Numbered from the stretch's first letter, positions 8,824 through 21,072 are shown. The stretch is 22,120 nucleotides of DNA from Larix sibirica (GCA_004151065.3 NWUY0300006280.1:1-22120), one strand, 5' to 3'. Numbers and translations: made by a program. Notes: generated by a model not told the origin, from the letters alone.

Positions 8824-9296
8824 ACACATTAATAACTCAATGAATAACTAGAAGTAAGAATAAAATTCTAGGTCTAATTAACTTATAACCTTTTATTTTA
8901 TATTTTATAGTATAAGTTTGACTAGCTCATAGGTTGGGGTGTTGAACCCTTTAACATGTTTACGTTGAAAAAAGAAAGAAAAAAATTGAGGTGTTGAAAT
9001 TATAGGGAATAATTCATAGATTGAGGTGTTAAAATAACACCTCAATCTATGAATAGGTTTAATTAACTTATAACACATTAATAACTCAATGAAGAACTAG
9101 AAGTAAGAATAAAATTCTACTGTTTAAATAATAGGTCTAATTAACTTATAACCTTTTATTTTATATTTTATAGTATAAGTTTGACTAGCTCATAGGTTGG
9201 GGTGTTGAACCCTTTAGCATGTTTTCTTTGAAAAAAGAAAAAAAAATTGAGGTGTTGAAATTATAGGGAATAATTCATAGATTGAGGTGTTAAAAT
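8824..9296. repeat. Tandem duplication of a roughly 210-220 bp AT-rich unit
   Basis: The segment starting ACACATTAATAACTCAATGA at 8824 and ending GATTGAGGTGTTAAAAT at 9035 recurs at 9073-9296. The second copy has a few substitutions and an extra stretch, CTGTTTAAATA, near 9120. The copies are separated by the second arm of a hairpin and about 20 bp. No coding content is evident; it may be a non-autonomous element. Confidence 0.8.
9012..9054. repeat. Perfect inverted repeat, 20-bp arms, 3-nt loop
   Basis: Arm ATTCATAGATTGAGGTGTTA (9012-9031), loop AAA (9032-9034), and the exact reverse complement at 9035-9054. The left arm is the end of the first unit of the surrounding duplication, and the second unit has only the left arm. 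The palindrome therefore arose from a short inverted copying event at the repeat junction. Confidence 0.9.
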
Positions 9297-9299
9297 TGT

Positions 9300-11700
9300 A
9301 GGTGATAATTCTAGATTTGCTTTGATAGCCCCTTATGCCACCTCATACCTTTCATGTGTACTTGGCTCTGAAATTGTTAGTGATATACTAGTAAAGTAAT
9401 TTGTTTGGTAAAATTTTGTATAAAGATTGGTATTTGATTTTGGTGATCAAATTGTGTATAGTTAATAATTTTTTTGTTATTTATAATATTGATATTTTTT
9501 TTTGTTTATAGGGTATTATGAATTTTTTAATAAAATAATAAAATATATTTTGTAAATTTAAACAACCCCTTTTACATTTTATATATGGAATTTAGATATT
9601 TGAAATTTTAATTTACTATTTTTTACTCACAAAGTACTTTGCCAATATTAATGATTTTATAAACTAACTCTTATTTAATACATATTAAATATGAGTTGAT
9701 GTGATTAAGAAGAAGTTTTAAGAAGAGAAAATATATATATATATATATGAGAGTTGGTTCATAAGGTACGTCATGTTAATGTTGATAGTTTCCTATTTAC
9801 AACTACCCAAAAAAAACATTTTGACTTTTGTAATGCCAGCTTAGGTATGTTTGGCTTTTGTTTGTAGATCACTATGGTGGATCACCACCTATCTTTATAT
9901 ATATTTTGACACAACTTTTTAAAAATAAGTTGTTTTTTTCGTGTGAAAAAAAAAAGCTACACAAAAAAAATTCAAAATAAGTAAAAGCATTCAAATTAAA
10001 CCTAAAATTTAGGCATTGCCCTAGTCTTTTAACATTGAATATTAAAAAGAGCAAGGAAGGTCAAGAGGTGAAATAAAAGAATGAAAGGAGTGAGGGGACA
10101 CTATAGAGCTATCGAGTCATGGCATTATACTATCTATTTGATTTAGAGAAGGGAGCAATATTCAACAAGCTTAAAACCCAATAAATGCCCCAAGTTTGTG
10201 TAGATTGAACTTATGTTTCAACAGAGAAAATATTGGAATCCTAATGGAATAGGACAACTTGGGCTTAATTCCAAATCTAAACAAAGAAGAGCTAAAAATT
10301 AAGTATTGAATTTAACCAATGGGAAAAGAAACATATGTACATCGTCTTTAAGCAACATGCAGGTACTCAAGAAGGTCAATATACATATAAAAATATATAC
10401 AAATGTTGGACATAAAAATGCAATGACCATGAGCACAAAAAAGTCTCAAACAATGGAAAATGAAATAAACAAAATTTGATGAAATTCCTAGACCACTAAC
10501 TCATTCATTGTCCTTAGTAATTTTACATGCTAATTCAACCTCAAGCTTGTCCATCATTTAGTTGTTCATTGAGTTTTAGTGACTTCCAATCATTTTTGTT
10601 TTCTCTGCACAATTCTCTTTACAGTATGGAAGTTAGGTTTTTTTGAAAGAGAATTGCCCTCTTCACATAGTGATGGAAAAAGAAATAAGGTTGGTTTCAA
10701 TTCCCCTTATAACTTGTAGATCTTAATGGAAATATGAGCAAATGAAGAACTTGCTCTTAAGGTTTGATTTGCATAATACAATGACTACTTTATAGGGCCA
10801 AACAATTCCTACACAATATAATACATGGTGATGATTGAAATTTTAATGAATAACCATGACTGCTTCATTAATTTCATAATTCTACCCTTATCATTTGGGC
10901 AACATGTAGTCAATTTCCTCATGTCTTTACAATCGTTGATTATGTTATAGACAAAAAATAAACAATAATATAAAAAAATGATACCAAACTCACCCCAAAG
11001 TCAAGAACCACAACACTTGTCTTTGGCACCCCAAATGACATTGTGTTGATCACTTGCTACATGCATTGCATCCTCTAGCTATACTCCTAGAAAATTGCTT
11101 GCCTTCCATAATATAGTAGCGTTGGGATTCTCTGCACCCACCTATATTGAAGCCCCAAAAGCAGAAACCAAAATTTTACTTAATAAATATCTCATGACAC
11201 ATATAGCAATAAATTTATAAAATAATAAAACTATAGTTTTTAGGCACCAAAATACATGCTTTAAGCAATTTCTTTGGGCACAAAAAGTTAGTGTGAATAC
11301 CTTGGTTGGTACAACCAATGCATCAAACTAGTGATCACACTTAAAAGCTTGCAATAAAGGCCTTAGGTGAGTATCAAAATTCAAAACTATTGGTAGCTTT
11401 ACTCTAGCTCTCCTTAGTGCTTCAAATAATTTCTCTACTTATGGGTCACAAAGATACTAAGCCTACAAAACCAAAAAAAATATCTCAAATCAATAGAAAA
11501 GCCCATGTTGGGAAATCATATGTGCCTAGCTGTTTTTAGAACGGAATAATGAGATATGCTTCATTAAATAAAAGCGATATTGAGAGATGAAATAAAATTA
11601 TATTCATGTCCACAAAAAACCCAATAATGGTGGATCAAGCGTAAGAATAAGATCAATACAAATAGAAAAATAAGGAGTTCCTATTGCATCTCCTAAAAGG
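9300..11700. other. AT-rich intergenic DNA with no supportable gene
   Basis: Frames are broken by frequent stops on both strands. An (AT)n microsatellite lies at about 9729-9747. No tRNA, rRNA, transposase or reverse transcriptase signature was recognised. Open frames here, such as the 60-codon one at 9872-10054, are low-complexity and unconvincing. Confidence 0.6.
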
Positions 11701-11705
11701 TAATA

Positions 11706-11961
11706 AATCCAGGTTATTGATAGCATAGAAAAATAGGGCTGGAAGGGTTGAACGAATGAAACGAAACCATTTCTAATGTATAAGAGAATAGTTATGAAGA
11801 TTTAGAACACAATGAAGAAAGCAATCTAGTCTTACTCAAGTATAAATCTAGACTATTAATAGTACAAGAAGATAAATAGGCCCATAAAAAGGTTGAACCA
11901 ATTGAGGAAACCCTTTATAATGCATAAGAGAATAGTCATAAACAATTTGAACACAATGAAG
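11706..11961. repeat. Diverged direct duplication, roughly 115-bp units
   Basis: 11706-11817 and 11844-11961 share a common order: AATC(C/T)AG..TATT.ATAG, a GGTTGAAC core, GAAACC, then AT(G)TATAAGAGAATAGT and a terminal AACACAATGAAG. They differ at many positions, so the duplication is old. No coding function is visible. Confidence 0.6.
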
Positions 11962-14900
11962 GGTCTGGTCTTTAGTCTGAGCAAAAATGTATTTGTAAAT
12001 GATACTTGATCCATAGTATAATACTCATAAAGCTCCTCAAAATATCAATAATTTAAGCAACCAATAGCATTGTGTACAACAAACTACTACCATAAAGGTC
12101 TAGCACCATCCATAAGTCTTGAACAAATCGAGCATTAATTTCCACATATTGAAGTCCATACAATTGGGCGAGCTTTAAAGATTGAAGTGATACAAAATTC
12201 ATGTTATCAAAAAGTAGTCTTGTTGATTGCCAAAACAAAAAGCATTAAAAGGAAAAGGTATGTTGGATGTTTTCATCCCAATCAATAACTAAACCATAAC
12301 CAACAAGGCCCATGGATAGACTATGAATAAAAGGGTATTGTTGTTTATAAAAAAATGTATACCTTAAGGGAGTGTTAGACCAAGGTTATTGATAATCCCA
12401 AAAAGATCTTTTTGTCATCCTTTGCGTAACTGACCCCACACTTGAGACCAATATTCCTATATACCCACATTCACAATTTGCACCCAACACAAAAACAATA
12501 ACAACAATATCAACAACACCTAATATCTCAAATCCCAATTGGTTATTTTCTTTCCCCAATCTTTTATGTGTGTGTGTGAAGATACAAAGGAATTTAAAGG
12601 TGTGAAAGATGGTGTGCCAGATTCAGTTTTCCTCCTTAAGACTGACTTAGTCTATAGGACCTTGACTTTTGTAGGAAAAAACTCAAAAATCAATTTAAAT
12701 CATAAATACCTACATGAGTAGTTGGTTGGGATGGCAACACAAGAGTGATAACAAAATACACCAAGAGAGATTTGTGTGTAAGCTCTTCATACAATGATCT
12801 ATGATAGTTGCCATACTATTATTGTTCTCCACCACCACACATATCCTTTGTCTTTGTAGGTGATGTAGATGCCATCAACAACAAACATCTTCTTATGCCT
12901 ATTCCATAGCCTCTTCTTCTTCTTGATATATAAATATGTTGTTATTGTTGTGGTAGTACTTGTGGGGTTGGTCATCTTCCATTGGCAAAAGAAAAGACTT
13001 GGGGACCTCCACCTCCACTTGTAACATCCATGGCACTCACACTAACGGTAGCTATTGTTGTTGCTTCAACAAATGTTCCCCCTCTTCAAGTGAAAATTGA
13101 AATCATCGTTCCTATTTTGTAATTTGATTTATGTGACTCTTTCCTTCATTTCTAGGCTCCCAAGCTTCTTATATATCATATTATTTTACCCTCTTATATT
13201 GAAATACTATTCTCTATAAAGAAAGAGTAGAGACAGAAACAAGCAAAAATAAAGAGAGGAGATGGATAGTATCAATAGATAGAACAACAATATTCAGTCC
13301 CATGATAGTATCGATAAACAAAGCAAAGTGAAAATACAAGCAAGAACCAATACCAAATTAGCAAGGATGGGGAGAAAATGATTGATGAGGAGGATGAGAT
13401 AGACCCAACAATTCACAACCTAAGATCAGTTGGAAACTATCTGCTAAGTTTAGCCAGCTCAACCCGTCAATAATGATATCCTACCACCACACCCTGGGCT
13501 CCAAATCCTAATGCAGATGTTAGCAGTTGTAGACCCAGTCCATGTCTAAAAAATTAGAATTAAATAAAGAAGGAAACTATTTCCTAAGTCCAACTATGGG
13601 GTTGGGGTTTATTGCATATATGTATGGTCAAACCAATGCAAGCTCATGTGCACTATATGACTTGTAGAGACATAAAAATTGATGGGAATTAATTTTATAA
13701 ATACATCATTTTTATAAGAATGTGGATGTGTAATAAATGTAGATTATGGATGCCTAATAAATACAATGATCATGTGGGATGTGTAATAGAATTTTATTTC
13801 AAAAGAAATTTCAACATTATGCTACATCTTGACAAGAAGGTTTTTTTAGTGTGTGGATTCATTACATCCTCTAAGGACAATGCAATGTTTGTAGATGAAT
13901 CTCATACTTGATACTAGTTCTCCCATTGGGAGGATTACTTGACATTGGTTTAGTACTACCACTGGCAAAGAAAATATTATCAACAATAAGGTCTTGATAT
14001 GCACCCCCTTGCTATTCAAAAGGACCCTAAGGGGGATGCAAAGGGCCCCTTGTTGTCAATATCATGATCTCCTTTGACCTCTGCAAAAAAAACCTTTAAG
14101 TCTATCATTCGAAGGCATTCTTAGTTAATCTTAGACCTAGCACGTGGAGAAAAAAACTTTAATCCTAATAAGAATAGTTCTAGAGAACTACAACGATGTC
14201 TCTGTGCATTGTGTCCCCTTGAACACCAATATGCATATAAATTATTAGAAAAGTAATGACTTGATTTATGGATGATGACAACATCCACAGTGCTCAAAAG
14301 CTAAATCAACTTCAACTAGACTAGGATTACGAAGTAAGTTTTTGTTTAGTTTTATTATTATTATTTATATTGTTAAAAAAGTGTTATGGTGTTTGAAATT
14401 AAATGTAAAATGAATATAAAATTGTATTTCAAACTTGGGAATGAAGCATTTAATAAATATAAATTATATTTACACTTTAGGCTAATTTGACATTTAAAAT
14501 TTAGAGGAGTCACCCAAAAAAAATGGTTTAGCATTTAGTACATTAAAGTCCAAAACCAAAAAAATCCTTAAATTTGTATTCCTAAGCCATATATATGGTT
14601 TATAAGAACCATTTCAATCATACCTAAACCATTTTTAATGTTTGTTGTGCAGGGAGAAAATACTTTTTTGTTGGTATTGCCCATTTTTAGTGTTTCTTAT
14701 GGAAACCATTATTTTATGTCGTAATAATGCAATGAACATGTTGGGGGATGTGATTGTAACATGGGGCACCAATTGACAAATCTTGAACGAGCCCATGGAT
14801 CTTTTCTTTGAATACTAATGTGTTGATTAGTTCCCACTAACATCATTACACATTCCACTCATCATGGAATTTGATGCTAATGCACTATGGTCTCCATGTG

Positions 14901-14999
14901 CTGGGCACATTTTACCCTAAACATAAAAGTACTCATAATAATTTTAAAACAACCCACGTGATATAATAAAAAATTGAAAGCAAAACATCCACCAAATGT
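11962..14999. other. AT-rich intergenic DNA with no supportable gene
   Basis: Several short open frames exist (12053-12238 minus, 12539-12721 plus, 13720-13911 plus), but none shows a recognisable domain or sensible composition. The minus strand around 12780-13110 has a short Gly-rich phrase (DVTSGGGGPQVFSFANG) that could be a decayed coding relic, but I cannot assign it. An imperfect inverted repeat spans about 13975-14075. Confidence 0.5.
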
Positions 15000-15584
15000 T
15001 TATTTTGTCCATTATATGTCGAGAGCATCTCATATCAACGACCCTTTTTGAGTTGAGTTGATAACGTTGACAAAAAAAAAGGTTCAAAAATCAGTGAAAA
15101 GTTACCAATCCCAATTTCACATTATCATGGTACAAACACTTACTTTGAGGGGAGAGAGTTTGAACTTTATAATTAAAGATTAAATATTATATCAATTGGA
15201 CATGGGTAGCTCGGAAGTCGAGATCAAAGTTAAATTTTTGATAAAAAGTATATATTTTTAACATAAAATAATGGATTAAAAAAAGGCAAACCATCTCTTA
15301 TGGATGCATCTCCATTGAACCTTTCATTCTAGATCTGATAGTCTTCTTGTTAAGGAAGTTATTAGATGGAAACATAGAATTTAGAACTCCTCGGTGTAAG
15401 ACTAGGAAGAACATTGCCAAGTCATGCTTTGCCAATCTTAATTGTAAGCTAGTCTTGCATGTGGGTCAATTGGTCATTAAGTAGTTCTCCTTGGACTATA
15501 CAATGGAAATAGGGATTGATATTGAAAGCGAGATAGTTATTGCTAAGGTTTCTTAATCACCTTTTTGTTTTATGTGTGCATATG

Positions 15585-15752
15585 TTTGATGTGGTTGCGT
15601 CGCCATGACATTACAATCAATTGCATAGTATAATGTAAGGTTTGATGTGGTTGTGTAGCCATGACATTACAATCAATTGCATAGTATAATGTAAGGTTTG
15701 ATGTGATTGTGTAGCCATGACATTACAATCAATTGCATAGTATAATGTAAGA
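15585..15752. repeat. 56-bp tandem repeat, three units
   Basis: Units at 15585-15640, 15641-15696 and 15697-15752 each begin TTTGATGTG(G/A)TTG and end GCATAGTATAATGTAAG. They differ at a few positions. The corresponding place in the other copy (about 17326-17381) has a single unit, so copy number varies. Confidence 0.9.
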
Positions 15753-16360
15753 GATTGATAATTCAAGGTAAGTGATTGTGAACCTTTGGTGTTACCAATT
15801 TAATGCTTTAGATGATTACTATTGCAATACAAACCCACTTTAGTATGAGATGAGAAAAGTTTGAACATGCACCTCTTCAAAGCATTAAAAATGACTTTAC
15901 CAACACGATATGTTTTTACTACCCCCAATTATGCTAATATAGTCAAAATTTATCACTTTTCCAAAGAAAAAAATCATTATATTTTAAATTTTTGAAGTAG
16001 AAACAAAAATATACATTTGGATACCCTTTTGGGGCTTAGCTCAAGTTTTCCTTCTACCATATCTGTCCCTTATCAAAACCATATAACATTATGGAAATCT
16101 ATCCAGAATGTCTTATCCTTCATATGGCCCACCTTTCCTTATCTACCCCTATCAAATACATAATGCAAACTTATACAATCTTCTAAGTTATCCCATCCTT
16201 CCTAATTCATCATATCATTAACACCACAAATCTAGCTCTTATGAAAATTGAAAATTGAAGTATTTTCATGAGGGACTTTCCTAAGGATAGTACAAGACCA
16301 TCCCTCCTCAAAACAAAAATAAACTTGGCTAAAGCAGTCTTCAAACCAAAATGAAATTTG

Positions 16361-16741
16361 TAGATTCTTAAAAGGTGCTTTCTCTGAATTCCAATTCATC
16401 CAAGGTACCCTCCTACATAGTCTAAGCCTCTTTATATAAGTCATATGCCTATGTATTGAAATCTCTAAATATACGAGTAAAATAAATTTCATCAAAAGAA
16501 GCCATTGCCTCCTTAATTTGCGCCATGATAGGTGCCAATACCAAATTTCCCATGTTATTCTTTTGATTTGCCTAGTCAATAACTAACTTTGAATATTCCT
16601 TCACTTGTAGGTATTTTATGCCTTTTATCTTTGTTTCTCTCAATAGGATCCAAAGTGCTAAGAACTCAACTCTATTATATGAACTTGTGCTAGCACCAAG
16701 TTTTATTATGAAGTAATGAGAAGAGTCTTTGAATGGGATTT
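16361..16741 (-). pseudogene. LINE RNase H fragment (left, truncated copy)
   Basis: This is the RNase H C-terminal part of the same dead LINE described at 17990-19826, cut off at 16742 by the N. It is identical to its counterpart in the right copy over everything it covers, and carries the same in-frame TAG stops. It should probably be collapsed into the other copy. Confidence 0.75.
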
Positions 16742-16742
16742 N

Positions 16743-18370
16743 TTATTTTGTCCATTATATGTCGAGAGCATCTCATATCAACGACCCTTTTTGAGTTGAG
16801 TTGATAACGTTGACAAAAAAATGTTCAAAAATCAATGAAAAGTTACCAATCCCGATTTCACATTATCATGGTACAAACACTTACTTTGAGGGGAGAGAGG
16901 TTTGAACTTTATAATTAAAGATTAAATATTATATCAATTGGACATGGGTAGCTCGGAAGTCGAGATCAAAGTTAAATTCTTGATCAAAAGTATATGTTTT
17001 AACATAAAATAATGGATTAAAAAAAGGAAAACCATCTCTTATGGATGCAACTCCATTGAACCTTTCATTCTAGATTTCATAATCTTCTAGTTAAAGAAGT
17101 TATTAGATGGAAACATAGAATTTAGAACTCCTCGGTGTAAGACTAGGAAGAACATTGCCAAGTCATGCTTTGCCAATCTTCATTGTAAGCTAGTCTTGCA
17201 TGTGGGTCAATTGGTCATTAAGTGGTTCTCCCTAGAATATACAATGGAAATAGGGATTGATATTGAAAGCAAGATAGTTATTGCTAAGGTTTCTTAATCA
17301 CCTTTTTGTTCTATGTGTGCATATGTTTGGTGTGGTTGTGTCCTCATGACATTACAATCAATTGCATAGTATAATGTAAGAGATTGATAATTCAAGGTAA
17401 GTGATTGTGAACCTTTGGTGTTACCAATTTAATGCTTTAGATGATTACTATTGCAATACAAACCCACTTTAGTATGAGATGAGAAAAGTTTGAACATGCA
17501 CCTCTTCAAAGCATTAAAAATGACTTTACCAACACGATATGTTTTTACTACCCCCAATTATGCTAATATAGTCAAAATTTATCACTTTTCCAAAGAAAAA
17601 AATCATTATATTTTAAATTTTTGAAGTAGAAACAAAAATATACATTTGGATACCCTTTTGGGGCTTAGCTCAAGTTTTCCTTCTACCATATCTGTCCCTT
17701 ATCAAAACCATATAACATTATGGAAATCTATCCAGAATGTCTTATCCTTCATATGGCCCACCTTTCCTTATCTACCCCTATCAAATACATAATGCAAACT
17801 TATACAATCTTCTAAGTTATCCCATCCTTCCTAATTCATCATATCATTAACACCACAAATCTAGCTCTTATGAAAATTGAAAATTGAAGTATTTTCATGA
17901 GGGACTTTCCTAAGGATAGTACAAGACCATCCCTCCTCAAAACAAAAATAAACTTGGCTAAAGCAGTCTTCAAACCAAAATGAAATTTGTAGATTCTTAA
18001 AAGGTGCTTTCTCTGAATTCCAATTCATCCAAGGTACCCTCCTACATAGTCTAAGCCTCTTTATATAAGTCATATGCCTATGTATTGAAATCTCTAAATA
18101 TACGAGTAAAATAAATTTCATCAAAAGAAGCCATTGCCTCCTTAATTTGCGCCATGATAGGTGCCAATACCAAATTTCCCATGTTATTCTTTTGATTTGC
18201 CTAGTCAATAACTAACTTTGAATATTCCTTCACTTGTAGGTATTTTATGCCTTTTATCTTTGTTTCTCTCAATAGGATCCAAAGTGCTAAGAACTCAACT
18301 CTATTATATGAACTTGTGCTAGCACCAAGTTTTATTATGAAGTAATGAGAAGAGTCTTTGAATGGGATTT
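16743..18370. repeat. Right copy of the redundant block, continuous with the LINE remnant
   Basis: It begins TTATTTTGTCC immediately after the N, matching position 15000. It runs on past the left copy's end into the rest of the LINE, so this copy is contiguous with the right-hand flank. It has one 56-bp unit where the left copy has three. Confidence 0.85.
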
Positions 18371-19826
18371 CCCATGCTCCACATTGTCTAGGATACCATA
18401 GGAATTCTCCATAGAAAAATACCCAAAGTTTGTTATAATCAATGCTTATCATTATTACCATCCCTTGGCCCTTCTCCTTTGGGGACCCCTTGTGATCCTG
18501 AATATCCAATATGATTTTGTGGGCCACCAGAGCTATTGAACATTCTTTTTCTTGAAACATCATTAGGTTCATAACCCACCATATTGAGTACACAAAAATA
18601 CACGACAACCTTGTTTGTAAGACATTCCACCAATGTTGACTTATTCCACCTAGATTTCACCCCAATTCCTTGAGATTTATCCCTCCAAACCTCCTTGAAA
18701 AAAGAACAAGACACAAACAAATGATTTACACTCTCAATATCCATTTTACAAAGTATACATCTACTCGGGCCCATCCAATTCCTCTTTTGTGAATTATCCC
18801 CTGTTAAAGTAGTTTGTTATCTATAGAAAACCATAACATAATTATAGTTTTAAGAGGATCAAGCAACTTCCACATCGAGCCCCACCACCACACTCCATCC
18901 TTAGATCCTTCTTCTTTTGCTTTAGAAACATATGCAAGCTTTGTTATATACCATCTTGTAACTAGGTTTTTGGACCAACATTAAGTATCCTCCTCCTCTG
19001 ATAATATGATAGCACTATGGTTGATATTGTGGACATATTGCCTCCCTTCCTCTACCTATTCATTTTCCAAATTAATAAATTTTTTTGTCACCCCAACCTT
19101 GTGATCATGCATTACTATTCATTTCAATGGTAGAATCCATGAGATGATAAATCCCCCTTAGCATGCAAGACATCTAGGATATCCTCTATCAGTTTGAAAT
19201 TACCTTTAGCCTCCATCCATGGATTCTCCCTTATCCTAAATTTCCTACCATTTCCAACCTTCCAAACTATCCATTTCCCTACCAATGGAAATGCACTAAC
19301 TAAAGCTATCCACACAATATAAACCCCTTGTGCTTCTTTCCTTTCAGATCTAAACTAGTCCTCCATAAATTTTACCTTCAATTATTTTGTTTCCATAGCC
19401 TACCCCAATTCCTCCTTTGTTGTATACAGGCCTCCGAAGGCTATTTGCTTCCACTGCCAAACTAAAGAGATAGATGTTCTTTAATCCCCATCCATCTAAA
19501 ACTTTAGGGGTTGCAATCCTAGTCCATTTAACTAAGCGAATTCCTTCCTTGATTATTTTCCCTATCCATAAGAAGCTATAACATGTCTTCCTAATTTTAT
19601 TTAAAATTCCTTTAGGGATTTTTGCGATCGACATCCAATACAACGACGTGCTCTATAGAACTTCCATTATCATAACCAAATGACCTTCCCGTAATAACCA
19701 TCTAAGCACCCATACTGAAACTTTTGCTTCTACTTTCTTGTACAACCATAGCTAGTCCTCATACCGATATCAATTTGGTTTTAAATGAAAACCCAAGTAT
19801 TTAACTCCTTGATCCAATTCACTAAT
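17990..19826 (-). pseudogene. Defective LINE (non-LTR retrotransposon) ORF2 3' portion: RT end, zf-RVT, RNase H
   Basis: Read leftwards from 19826, the translation follows plant LINE ORF2 order. It starts with the end of reverse transcriptase (KYLGFHLKPN, then YWMSIAKIPKGILNKIRK, then DGWGLKNIYLFSLAVEANSL). Next is the linker (WIALVSAFPLVGKWIVWKVG then NGRKFRIRENPW), then LAYVSKAKEEGSKDGVWWWG. A zf-RVT finger C-x2-C-x8-H-x4-C follows at about 18760-18705 (CILCKMDIESVNHLFVSC). Last is RNase H (about 18440-18010). It is dead: these blocks fall in all three frames, so at least three frameshifts exist. TAG codons interrupt RNase H at 18203, 18080, 18053 and 18044, and more stops lie in the RT part. 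Two catalytic-Asp positions of RNase H appear as Tyr (FFYG for FFDG; EYSKLVID for GDSKLVID). The 5' part is missing here because an LTR element begins at 19827. Confidence 0.85.
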
Positions 19827-21049
19827 TGTAACACCCCCAGTTTGACCCCATAATTATAAACTGTATATTTTTACGTAAAGGTTGGAATCCAAGAACAAAT
19901 GGTTAGGATGACCAAAACACTGTAACTATGTATATGTTTAATATTAATATAAAATATATCATGGCTGCAAGGGAGGAAGGACGAAGATGATATGGGGGGC
20001 TATGACTCCACATGAGGGGAAGTGCTAGGGGGCTAAGGGAAAAGATGACCATGGTGGGATTATCTCCTTAACCTTAGCCTTAGTCATCAAACCAAGTCCT
20101 TAAACCTTGATTAATGGTTATGACTTGATTAAGCCACATGGCATCCTTAATCCATGCATATAAAAATCAAGAGGTTAGTTGGTGAGGGGTTCTTCCCCAA
20201 TTCATTTAGGCATGCATGTCTTCCATGGAGGGTGGTTCTGACTTCACAGGGAATTGTTGAGACTGAAAACTAACAATGGTATTGGATGAACAGAGATACC
20301 ATATGCTAATCATCCATGCCTTAACCTTGTGGGAAAACTGGTGTGAGATAGGAACATGTCCTATAGCTACGTGCCCTGGAGTCCCAATTCAGAGACTTCC
20401 TATCTAACCTATACTGGAGCGCTAGTAGGAAACTAGAGGTTTTCCGAGCGACTGTTGGCTCATAGAAGGGGTCCCTTGTTCCTGCCATTATGCAGGTTGA
20501 TGGGGAAGGAGAATTGAGGATTGGGATAGCCTGTGGAAGGGTTTCTACACCGGGGGTAGCATAAGAGTTTAGTTGTGTAGATGTTTGAATGATGTATAGC
20601 TCATAAGATCACTTAGTCCTTTTGGAATGATAGCCCCAGCTCGGGGGTGATTTTGTCAAAGAAAGATATGGCTTGAAAAAACCTATGGCTAGGAGGAACG
20701 TCCTTCACCCACAACCAGTTGGAGAATATTAAGATAAGTATTTCATTTATATGAAATTCTATGGTTTAAATATGTTTTATATAATTCTCAATTACTGGTT
20801 TAATGATATAAATTCATGGATTTGCTTGGTATGGTATGACAACCTTTCTTGCCTAAATTGCTTTTAGTATTTTGTATGAAATCTTATGTATTTGGGTGAC
20901 CATAATAATTATATAATTTCGTCGTGTAAATTTGTATGAAACCCATGGTTAGAACTAGATATAAATGATGGAATGGGTATCATATCTATCAAAGAAGATA
21001 CAACAGAATACCTCATCGTCTCTATGGATGACAGAGGCGGCTGAGTACA
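19827..21049 (+). mobile_element. Putative 5' LTR of an LTR retrotransposon (about 1.22 kb), inserted in the LINE
   Basis: LINE homology stops at 19826, and the next bases are TGTAACACCCCCAG, a start typical of plant Ty3/gypsy-type LTRs. The best right end is TACA at 21046-21049, eight bases before a primer binding site. A TATA-like GATATAAATG lies at about 20958. The interior is mildly GC-richer than its flanks and lacks long open frames, as expected for an LTR. The 3' LTR lies outside the window, so the exact ends and the 5-bp target duplication (predicted CTAAT, 19822-19826) cannot be confirmed. Confidence 0.65.
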
Positions 21050-21057
21050 TGAAAAAG

Positions 21058-21072
21058 TGGTATCAAAGCGAG
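21058..21072 (+). other. Primer binding site, tRNA-iMet type
   Basis: TGGTATCAAAGCGAG matches the plant retrotransposon PBS for initiator methionine tRNA (TGGTATCAGAGC) with one mismatch in the first twelve bases. Its place just right of the inferred LTR end fixes the element's orientation as rightward. Confidence 0.75.

Larger units (their letters stand above)
15000..16741. repeat. Left copy of a 1.63-1.74 kb redundant block ending at the N at 16742
   Basis: 15000-16741 matches 16743-18370. The distal 990 bp (15753-16741 with 17381-18370) look identical, including an identical 115-codon frame. The proximal part carries scattered substitutions and a different number of 56-bp units. Because the copies meet at a single N, this is most likely an unmerged contig overlap between haplotypes rather than a recent duplication. 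Confidence 0.85.

Noticed and set aside
12539-13911. Short plus-strand open frames at 12539-12721 and 13720-13911
   Set aside because: About 60 codons each, no domain, composition typical of AT-rich noncoding DNA, and no splice or promoter context.
13975-14075. Possible transposon terminal inverted repeat or hairpin with C-run and G-run arms
   Set aside because: The arms are imperfect and no flanking target duplication or transposase was found.
15585-15752. CRISPR-like array
   Set aside because: The three 56-bp units are directly adjacent with no spacers, in plant-like DNA. This is a minisatellite.
18042-18203. Recoding of TAG as a sense codon in the LINE
   Set aside because: The element also has frameshifts, other stops including TGA, and lost catalytic residues. 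Pseudogene decay explains it, and the host DUF936 gene uses TAG as a normal stop.
16232-18208. Two identical 115-codon minus-strand frames (16232-16579 and 17861-18208)
   Set aside because: They are an alternative frame of the LINE RNase H region, duplicated by the probable assembly overlap. The RNase H similarity is in a different frame.
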